A stretch of 6,878 nucleotides of DNA from Chloroflexota bacterium (GTDB lineage: Bacteria > Chloroflexota > Dormibacteria > Dormibacterales > Dormibacteraceae): positions 1-6,878 of the forward strand of contig VBGE01000074.1 of assembly GCA_005880345.1 (NCBI GenBank). The letters run 5' to 3'. Of the stretch, positions 1-5,789 are shown piece after piece. Every line of letters begins with the position of its first letter. Positions within the stretch are counted from its first letter, which is position 1. Position numbers and translations under genes: made by a program. The notes under the pieces were generated by a model. The model was not told the DNA's origin. It worked only from the letters and a program-made list of their open reading frames with translations, and ran no database searches.

Positions 1-326
1 AGGGGGGCCCAGGTCGAGTTGAACGAGTTGGTGCCGACAGGGAACGTCTTTGCCTTGCCCGCCGCACTGGAGCGGCTGGCCGCGGCTGACTCGACGCTGA
101 GCGGCGTGTCACCCGCCGTGATGTCGTCGATGAACGCGCTGTCCAGGGCCGCCAGGCGCGCGGCATCTTCCTCGGAGCTGGCCGGATATGGCGTGCCCGG
201 GATGTAGACCGGGTTGTCGCCGTTGGGGGCCGGAACCGTTACCGCGGTGCCCGGCACCGTGCCCAGCGCAATGATCGAAAACGACAAAACGAGGACGCTG
301 AATAAGCGCCCCACACCCTTCCTCAT
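1..326 (-). CDS. Exported protein of unknown function, N-terminal part (cut by window edge)
   Basis: The minus-strand frame opens with ATG at 326-324 and stays open to the left edge, giving 108 complete codons, so the C-terminus lies outside the window. The start is well supported: GAGGGG lies about 7 nt upstream, the best Shine-Dalgarno sequence in the window. Residues 1-28 form a typical Sec signal peptide, with a basic start (MRKGVGR), a hydrophobic core (LFSVLVLSFSIIALG) and a likely cleavage after PGTA at residue 28. The mature part starts VTVPAPNGDNPVYIPGTPYP, then a stretch rich in Ala, Ser, Asp and Glu, and ends in this window at NSFNSTWAP. No catalytic motif, cysteine pair or lipobox is visible. 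A Trp-Ala-Pro at this distance from a signal peptide could open a beta-propeller or other extracellular domain, but that is a guess. It is divergent from the downstream sugar genes, so a shared role is not implied. Export is quite certain; function is unknown. Confidence 0.8.
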   Translation of the reverse strand, partial: MRKGVGRLFSVLVLSFSIIALGTVPGTAVTVPAPNGDNPVYIPGTPYPASSEEDAARLAALDSAFIDDITAGDTPLSVESAAASRSSAAGKAKTFPVGTNSFNSTWAP

Positions 327-345
327 GTTTTTCCCCTCGTTCACG

Positions 346-373
346 AAATTACAGACTTGTTGCTCGACGTCAA
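346..373 (-). promoter_or_regulatory. Candidate sigma70-type promoter for the exported protein
   Basis: Read on the minus strand, TTGACG (373-368) matches five of six bases of the -35 consensus. After 16 bp comes TAATTT (351-346), which keeps the three most conserved -10 positions (TAnnnT). The -10 box ends 19 bp before the ATG at 326, leaving room for a short leader carrying the GAGGGG ribosome site. An overlapping TGTAAT (353-348) is a better -10 match but would be only 14 bp from the -35. The call rests on sequence match and position only. Confidence 0.35.
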
Positions 374-527
374 CGTGCAGAGGCCACGCGGAGCAGATCC
401 CAGGACTCCCAACCCCAACTCCACTCCAGCGGCTTAGCGCTTGAAAATCGGCGGCCGTGTCTACTGCCGCCTTCGCAGGTCGCAATACTCTGGCAGCGGC
501 CAGAAGCGAAAGTCAAGCAAGATACGT

Positions 528-546
528 GTGAAGTTCCAAACTTCAC
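528..546. promoter_or_regulatory. Operator-like palindrome upstream of debranching-enzyme copy 1
   Basis: The sequence GTGAAGTTCCAAACTTCAC is a perfect inverted repeat with two 8 bp arms and a 3 bp centre. It ends 43 bp before the TTG start at 590, where an operator or activator site would be expected. It is more AT-rich than the surrounding DNA, and no T-run follows, so a terminator is unlikely. It is not the CIRCE or NrdR box. The regulator is unknown; a dimeric helix-turn-helix protein controlling the sugar genes would fit. That it is a protein-binding site is inference. Confidence 0.45.
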
Positions 547-589
547 GTTTGCGGCGGCTCCCGGGCGGTGGCTAACGTAGGTTGGAGCC

Positions 590-2672
590 TTGTCCATCAA
601 CCAGAGCGCGGCCTGGCGGACGCTGATCACCGCGGTCCATCCGCATCCCTCGGTCAAGATCAACCACGGCGCGACGTTCCTCGTCACCGACCAGGCCGGC
701 AGCGTGCCTCTTGGCTCGGCGGGGGAGTACGGCCTCTATTCGGCCGACACCCGCTTTGTCTCGCGCCACGAGCTCCGGCTGAACGGCAGGCGGCCGGACT
801 CCGTCGCATCGGTGCGGATCTCGTTCCGCCACGCCCGGTGGCACATGATCGCGGACAGCATCGCGGGGCCTGGCGGCGACATGCGCGAAGCTCGGGTCGC
901 GGTCACGGTCGACCGGCTCATCTCCCTGCAGCAGATGCACGAGGACCTCGTCCTGGAGACCTACGCCAGGGCGCCGGTGACCGTCCTGCTCGAGGTTGCG
1001 CTGGAGAGCGACTTTGCCGACCTGTTCGAGGTGCGGTACAAGTCCTGGCAGCGTCGCGCCGATCTCAACACGTGGTGGCTGGGCCCGAACAGCCTCGAAT
1101 CGCGCTACCAGAACGCCGACTTCGTCCGGCGCTGCCTCATCCGGGCGCCGAACCGGACGAAGGGGATCACGTACGCGAACGGCGCGCTGCGCATCCCGGC
1201 GGACCTCGTCCCGGGCGAGAAATGGAAGATCTGCCTGCAGTACGACCTGCTGACATCGGACGACGACATGCCGAAGCTCGCGGAGCGCTGTCCGTTCGAG
1301 CAAGGCGAGGTCGATCCCCTGACCCAGGCCCGGGCCTGGCAGGTGTCGGTTTCGCAGATCGAGCCCGCGGACATCCGGCTGCAGTTCGCCTACGAGCGCG
1401 CGATCGAAGACCTCGCCGCGCTGCGCCTGCACGAGCAGGAGACTTCCTCCCACCGCTGGATGCCCGCGGCCGGGCTCCCGTGGTTCATGGCGCTGTTCGG
1501 CAGGGACTCTCTGATCGCGTCGATCCAGGCGCTGGTGGCCCAACCGGCGGTCGCGCTCGGCACGCTCGAAAACCTGGCGCGCTGGCAGTCGGACGTGGAC
1601 GACCCCGAACGCGACGCCGAGCCAGGCAAGATCCCCCACGAGCTGCGGGTGGGGGAGTGGGCTCATTTCGGCCTGATCCCCCACCGCCCTTACTACGGCA
1701 CGGCCGACGCCACTCCTTTATATCTGTTGCTCCTCGCGGAGCACTTTCGCTGGCACGGCGACGCCGGCGCCCTTGGGCCGTTCCGCCAGGCGGCCGTGCG
1801 GTGCCTCGAGTGGATCGACCGTCATGGCGACCGCGACGGCGACGGTTTCCAGGAGTACGCGCCGAGGACCCCGCGCGGCTACCGCAACCAGGGCTGGCGC
1901 GACGCTCACGACGGAGTCATGGACGAGACCGGCGCCTTTCCCGAGCCGCCGATAGGAACATGCGAGATGCAGGCCTACGTCTATGGCGCGAAGATGAACA
2001 TGGCGCCGCTGTTCGAGGCGTGGGGCGATGCGGCGACGGCGACCAGGTTGCGCCGCGAGGCGTTCGAGCTGCGGCGGAAGTTCAACGACACCTTCTGGGT
2101 CGACGGCCAGCTGGCGTTCGTGCTCGACGGGCGCAAGCGCCCGGTCAGGACTGTCACGTCGAACCCTGGCCACTGCCTGTGGATGGGCATCCTGCTACCA
2201 GCGCGGGTCGGTGTGGCCCCATGACAGCGTCATCGCCGCGGCGGGCCTGCGGCGCTACGGGTTGGCTGAAGAAGCCTGGACCGTCCTGGACGGCCTGCTC
2301 GCAGCGGTCATGTGCTTCGAGGACATCCAGATGCCCGAGCTGTTCGCCGGCCTGCCCCGCGGCGAGTTCGCGGTGCCCGTGCCGTACCGCATGGCGAACG
2401 TGCCGCAGGCGTGGGCCGCCGGCAGCGTGCTGCAGATGGTGCGCGTGCTGCTCGGCCTCGAGCCCGACGTGCCCAACTCGCGCATCTACCTCGACCCCGC
2501 CCTCCCCGCCTGGTGCTCCCGCCTGCGCCTGAGCAACATTCGGCTCGGCCCCCACCAGGTGCGGATCTCGGTCGAGCGCAAGCCGGATGGCCGCCATGCC
2601 GTCGACGCCGACGCGCCCGGACTCGAGATCGTGCGGGGCGTGCCGCCCTGGCGGGAGCTCGCCGCGGATTGA
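590..2672 (+). pseudogene. Amylo-alpha-1,6-glucosidase (glycogen-debranching type), copy 1, broken by internal loss and frameshift
   Basis: The first frame runs from TTG 590 to a stop at 2222-2224. The rest of the protein continues in another frame, from about 2196 to TGA 2670-2672. TTG is the first usable start because an in-frame TAG lies at 578-580; GGAG at 584-587 is too close to serve it well. The N-terminal part (about residues 20-240) resembles the beta-sandwich domain of bacterial debranching enzymes (GDE_N_bis): ATFLVTD, GLYSADTRFVSR, ELRLNGRRP. An (alpha/alpha)-barrel glucosidase domain follows, with GLPWFMALFGRDSL (295-308), YYGTADATPL (368-377), DRDGDGF (about 415), NQGWRD (433-438), CEMQAY (458-463) and SNPGH (524-528). 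After CLWMGIL the sequence jumps to YQRGSVWPHD in the new frame. The roughly 37 intervening residues present in copy 2, including GWGIRTLS, are absent. Repaired, it would be about 730 residues. The family hydrolyses alpha-1,6-linked glucose at glycogen branch points; this copy is probably inactive unless the lesion is an assembly error. Confidence 0.88.
2186..2205 (+). other. Deletion/frameshift junction in debranching-enzyme copy 1
   Basis: Codons GGC ATC CTG (2186-2194) end the first frame's conserved WMGIL. A single C at 2195 follows, and TAC CAG CGC (2196-2204) begins the conserved YQRGSVWP in the other frame. Compared with copy 2, where WMRVV and YHNGSVWP are separated by 37 residues, the best estimate is about 110 bases missing at this point (111 minus the retained C). 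The exact breakpoints cannot be placed because the C could come from either side. Reading through in the original frame gives only nine more residues before the stop. Confidence 0.8.
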
Positions 2673-2731
2673 GTAACTCTCCGCAGCAAAACGTTCCTGC
2701 CTGAATTCGCGCCCCGGCGGTTCTATCTCAT

Positions 2732-3808
2732 GTGGTGCCCCGGCGGATAGCCTTCATCGTCAGCCCCTGGTATGCAGTGCCTCCGAGCGGGTATGGGGGC
2801 ATCGAGCTCATGGTCTACAACCTCTCGCGCGAGCTCTCGCGTCGCGGCCACCAGGTCACGGTGATCGGCCGGCAGGGCTCCCAGGGACCGTACGAGACGC
2901 TGGCCATTGCGCCGGAAAGCTGGTCCCGGCAGCTGGGCACGCGCGACCAGATTCCTCGCATGGACCTCTTCATCTATCGCGCGTACGAGATCATGCGAAG
3001 GAGGGCCTTCGACGTCATCCACGACCATTCCGGGCCGGCGGGCATCCTCGTCGCGGCGACATCGAAGCTGCAGACGCCGATAGTGGCCACCCTGCATGGG
3101 TCGCTGACCGAAGCTGAGGGCGACTTCCTGGCGGCGGTCGACCGCGACGTCAACCTGGTGGCCATCAGCCGGGCGCAGCAGTCGATGGTCGCGGGGGTCG
3201 AGTGGCGGGGTGTGGTCTACAACGCGGTCGACCCTGCCGCGTTCACCCCGGTCACCAAGCGCGAGGAGAAGCAGGGCTACATCGTCGAGCTGGCGCGCAT
3301 CTCACCCGAGAAGGGCCAGCACATCGCCATCGAGATGGCCAAACGGCTCAACGTGCTGCTCGTCCTGGCGGGCAAGGTCGACCCCGAGGTGCGCAAGTAC
3401 TTCGAAGAGAAGGTGAAGCCGAACCTCAACGGCCAGATCACGTGGAAGGAAAACGTGCGCGGCAAGGAGAAGGCGGAGCTTCTGGCGCGGGCCAAAGCGC
3501 TGGTGTTTCCCATCCAGTGGGAGGAGCCCTTCGGGCTGGCCATGGTCGAGGCGATGATGAGCGGCACGCCGGTCATCGCGATGTCGCGCGGCGCCGCACC
3601 AGAGTTGGTTGAGCCGGGCGTCACCGGGTGGCTGGCCGAGGACGTGGACGGGATGGTCGAGGCCTACAAGAGGATCGACGAGATCGACCCGAAGAAGTGC
3701 GTCGAGGTCGCCGTCAAACGGTTCGGCCCAGCGCAGATGGCGGACGGCTATGAGGCCGTTTACGACCGCGCCATGCAGTTCGCGACCTACAGCGAACCGA
3801 TCAGCTAA
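2732..3808 (+). CDS. GT4-family glycosyltransferase
   Basis: This 358-residue protein has the GT-B fold signature of retaining GT4 glycosyltransferases, which move a sugar from a nucleotide-sugar donor to an acceptor in the cytoplasm. The N-terminal acceptor-side domain has the glycine-rich loop PPSGYGGIE (17-25) and HDHSG (97-101). The C-terminal donor-binding domain begins near NAVD (164-167) and ARISPEKG (188-195). It carries the diagnostic E-x7-E motif as EPFGLAMVE (265-273), followed by GTPVIA and GAAPELV. Length is normal and no signal peptide or membrane segment is seen. GTG 2732 is the likely start (GTG 2735 is next); the overlapping ATG at 2730 hits a stop after six codons in another frame, and no clear ribosome site is present. 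It lies 59 bp after debranching copy 1 on the same strand, so co-transcription is plausible. Donor and acceptor cannot be read from sequence; glycogen or maltooligosaccharide, a glucoside solute or a glycolipid are all possible. Confidence 0.9.
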   Translation: MVPRRIAFIVSPWYAVPPSGYGGIELMVYNLSRELSRRGHQVTVIGRQGSQGPYETLAIAPESWSRQLGTRDQIPRMDLFIYRAYEIMRRRAFDVIHDHSGPAGILVAATSKLQTPIVATLHGSLTEAEGDFLAAVDRDVNLVAISRAQQSMVAGVEWRGVVYNAVDPAAFTPVTKREEKQGYIVELARISPEKGQHIAIEMAKRLNVLLVLAGKVDPEVRKYFEEKVKPNLNGQITWKENVRGKEKAELLARAKALVFPIQWEEPFGLAMVEAMMSGTPVIAMSRGAAPELVEPGVTGWLAEDVDGMVEAYKRIDEIDPKKCVEVAVKRFGPAQMADGYEAVYDRAMQFATYSEPIS

Positions 3809-5762
3809 GAACCACTCCAGCCGGCAGCGGGCCAGGCTTCACCCTGGTCCCCTCGATCGTGAAGTCCACGCGCTTGCCCGCGAAATGCAGCCCGCGCACC
3901 TCGACGCGCTTCCACAAAGGAGTCGGCACCGGTGATACGCGCAGGGTGTTTCGCGCAGGGTCGGCCTCCAGGCCGAGGATCGACGACACGCAGGTGAACA
4001 TCGCCGCGGCCGACCACAGCTGGGGCGTGCAGGTGTTCCAGTACTCACGGGGCGTCTCGTCCGGCTCGCGCGCGTCGCCGCAGAAAAGCTCTGGCGGGCG
4101 GTGCAGGGGAAACTCGATGGCCGCCTCGATCAGCGCGCGGGCGGCCCGCTCCGCAGGCACGGCAAACCCGTACTGTCGCATCCCCGCAATCGCGAGCGCG
4201 GTGTCGAACGGCCACACCGATCCGTTGTGATAGCTGGACGGGTCGTAGTTGACCGCGCGCGCGGACAGCGTCCGGATGCCCCATCCGGTGAACATCTCCG
4301 ACGACATCAGGCGGCCCGCGACATGCGCCGCCTTCGTGCTGTCGACCACCCTCATCCACAGGGCGTGTCCCGGGTTGGACGTGACGGCTTGCACCTGGCG
4401 CTTGTGCCCGTCGAGCGCCTGGGCGAAGAACTTCGCCTTCGGCATCCAGAAGTCGCGGTTGAACTGCCTCTTCAGGGTCGCCGCTCGCTCCTTCAGCTCC
4501 GGCTTGCGGCGGGCCATGCCCGCCAGGCCGTGATAGAGGTACGCCTGCACCTCGCACAAGGCCGCCGGGCGGAGCGCATCGCTGCCGTCGGTGTTGGTCA
4601 GCGAGTCGTCCGAATCCTTCCAGCCCTGGTTGCGGGCGCGGCCGCCACGGTATTCGACGAACCCGTCGCCGTCTGAGTCCCCGTAGTCGGTGCACCACGC
4701 TAGCGCCGGCGCAGCCGCGGGCCACAGCTCGTCGGCGAGGTCGTGGTCGTGCGTCCAGCGCTCGGTCTCGGCGAGCGCGCACAGGAACAGCGGCGTGGCG
4801 TCGACCGTCCCGTAGAGGATGCGCGGCCAGAAGCCTCCTTCCACGGCCTCGCCCGAGCGAACCTCGTGCAGGATCTTGCCGGGCTCCTCGTCGCTTGGCA
4901 CGTCCACGCGCCGGCCCTGGTGATCGCCCAGGTAGCGCAGGACGCCGCGCGCAAGCTCCGGGTTGACGTGGAGAAGGAGGATGGAGGTGATCAGGCTGTC
5001 GCGGCCGAACGGCACCGCGTACCAGGGAAGCCCCGCGGTGGGGAAGATGCCGGTGGCGTAACGGTTCGTGAGGAGCCTGACGTCGGCGATCGCCTGGTCG
5101 AGGACCGCGTTGACCGCCGGGTTGTCGGTCCTGATGGACATGCACTCGTCCGCCCACGTCCTGTACACGTCGTGGGCGGCGGCATGGCCGGCGTCGAAGT
5201 CAGGCGTCGCGTCACCGACGTCGAGGGACATGGAGAAGCTCTCGCCGGGCTTGAGGCGGACCTGATGCTTGAGCCCTTCCGGGAAGGCGGCCACGTTGGT
5301 GACCAGGCCGTTCCGAGAGAAGCGGACCCCCTCCACCGTCCTGGCCGCCGGCGCGGGCTCCGGATGGGCGAGCTCGCGCACCGCGCCCCGGATGCCGAGC
5401 ATGGCCGCGAAGTCGGCCGCGACCTCGATCTCCAGCACCGCGTCGGCAACGGCAGAGCCGCGGTTGGTCAGTGTGATCCGCTCGTGCAGGCCCTCATCGA
5501 CGAATCGCTCGCGCAGGAGCTGCAGCGCGCCGGACTCGAGCTCGAAGGTGGCCGAGCTCTCGTCGTTCTCCCACCTGACCGGCCTTGGTTCGAGCCCATC
5601 GATCAGCAAACGCAGTCCCGACAGCACGCGGGTGTCCTCCGACCACAGGCCGTCGCCGAGGAACTCGCCGGGGCGAATCGAACCGTCGCGCGCTGAGACG
5701 ACAAAGAAGCGATCTCGCTTGAGCATCACGCGCTCGGAGATCAGCTGGCCGGCCGAGATCAT
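3801..5762 (-). CDS. Amylo-alpha-1,6-glucosidase (glycogen-debranching type), copy 2, intact
   Basis: This 653-residue protein has the two-part architecture of the GDE_N_bis family. The N-terminal beta-sandwich (about 10-200) contains LKRDRFFVVSARDGSI and GLWSEDTRVLSGL. The C-terminal (alpha/alpha)-barrel has AGLPWYAVPFGRDSL (243-257), GKILHEVRSGE (295-305), YGTVDATPL (317-325), DSDGDGF (362-368), NQGWKDSDDS (378-387), CEVQAYLYHG (403-412), SNPGHALW (462-469), GWGIRTLS (493-500), YHNGSVWPFD (511-520), PELFCGD (557-563) and CTPQLWSA (578-585). The family removes alpha-1,6-linked glucose stubs from glycogen or related glucans. No GH13 4-alpha-glucanotransferase domain is present, so this is a glucosidase-only type. 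No signal peptide, so cytoplasmic. ATG at 5762 is taken as the start, though it lacks a ribosome site; ATG at 5726 (residue 13) is the alternative. It lies 27 bp downstream of the dehydrogenase gene, likely in one operon, and its last 8 bp overlap the 3' end of the glycosyltransferase. The exact substrate is inferred; a GH63-like glucosidase on another oligosaccharide is possible. Confidence 0.9.
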   Translation of the reverse strand: MISAGQLISERVMLKRDRFFVVSARDGSIRPGEFLGDGLWSEDTRVLSGLRLLIDGLEPRPVRWENDESSATFELESGALQLLRERFVDEGLHERITLTNRGSAVADAVLEIEVAADFAAMLGIRGAVRELAHPEPAPAARTVEGVRFSRNGLVTNVAAFPEGLKHQVRLKPGESFSMSLDVGDATPDFDAGHAAAHDVYRTWADECMSIRTDNPAVNAVLDQAIADVRLLTNRYATGIFPTAGLPWYAVPFGRDSLITSILLLHVNPELARGVLRYLGDHQGRRVDVPSDEEPGKILHEVRSGEAVEGGFWPRILYGTVDATPLFLCALAETERWTHDHDLADELWPAAAPALAWCTDYGDSDGDGFVEYRGGRARNQGWKDSDDSLTNTDGSDALRPAALCEVQAYLYHGLAGMARRKPELKERAATLKRQFNRDFWMPKAKFFAQALDGHKRQVQAVTSNPGHALWMRVVDSTKAAHVAGRLMSSEMFTGWGIRTLSARAVNYDPSSYHNGSVWPFDTALAIAGMRQYGFAVPAERAARALIEAAIEFPLHRPPELFCGDAREPDETPREYWNTCTPQLWSAAAMFTCVSSILGLEADPARNTLRVSPVPTPLWKRVEVRGLHFAGKRVDFTIEGTRVKPGPLPAGVVLS

Positions 5763-5789
5763 CGGCCCGACAGCTTGCGTTAAGAGGAG

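Larger units (their letters stand above)
327..589. other. Divergent intergenic region
   Basis: This 263 bp gap separates the divergent exported-protein gene and debranching-enzyme copy 1. Open frames crossing it have no start context, domain or composition that would make them believable genes. It contains the minus-strand promoter candidate at 346-373 and the palindrome at 528-546. I could not find a convincing -35/-10 pair for the plus-strand gene: TTGAAA at 441-446 has no suitable -10 at normal spacing. An in-frame TAG at 578-580 limits how far upstream the plus-strand gene can start. Confidence 0.7.

Noticed and set aside
370..687. Minus-strand open frame spanning the intergenic region and start of copy 1
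   Set aside because: No family resemblance, no good start context, and it overlaps the palindrome and the coding start of copy 1.
572..1684. A 370-codon minus-strand open frame opposite copy 1
   Set aside because: Antisense shadow: biased composition, no recognisable motif, fully contained in a gene with clear family signature.
568..2532. A 654-codon plus-strand open frame overlapping debranching copy 1
   Set aside because: It is rich in Arg, Ala, Pro and Gly with no domain, and is the typical out-of-frame shadow of a high-GC gene. The real protein is in the other frames, as shown by ordered debranching-enzyme motifs.
2196..2672. Separate small gene made from the C-terminal fragment of copy 1
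   Set aside because: It begins in the middle of the conserved YQRGSVWP core with no ribosome site. It is better explained as the displaced second half of one broken gene.
3829..3850. 8 bp hairpin after the glycosyltransferase as a rho-independent terminator
   Set aside because: No T-run follows it, the stem includes a G-U pair, and it lies inside the coding sequence of the opposing gene.
4743..5696. Long plus-strand open frame opposite debranching copy 2
   Set aside because: Antisense shadow of copy 2; no domain and no ribosome site.
5780..5789. TAAGAGGAG-like Shine-Dalgarno sequence on the plus strand
   Set aside because: It is on the wrong strand for the adjacent genes and no plus-strand start codon with a believable gene follows.
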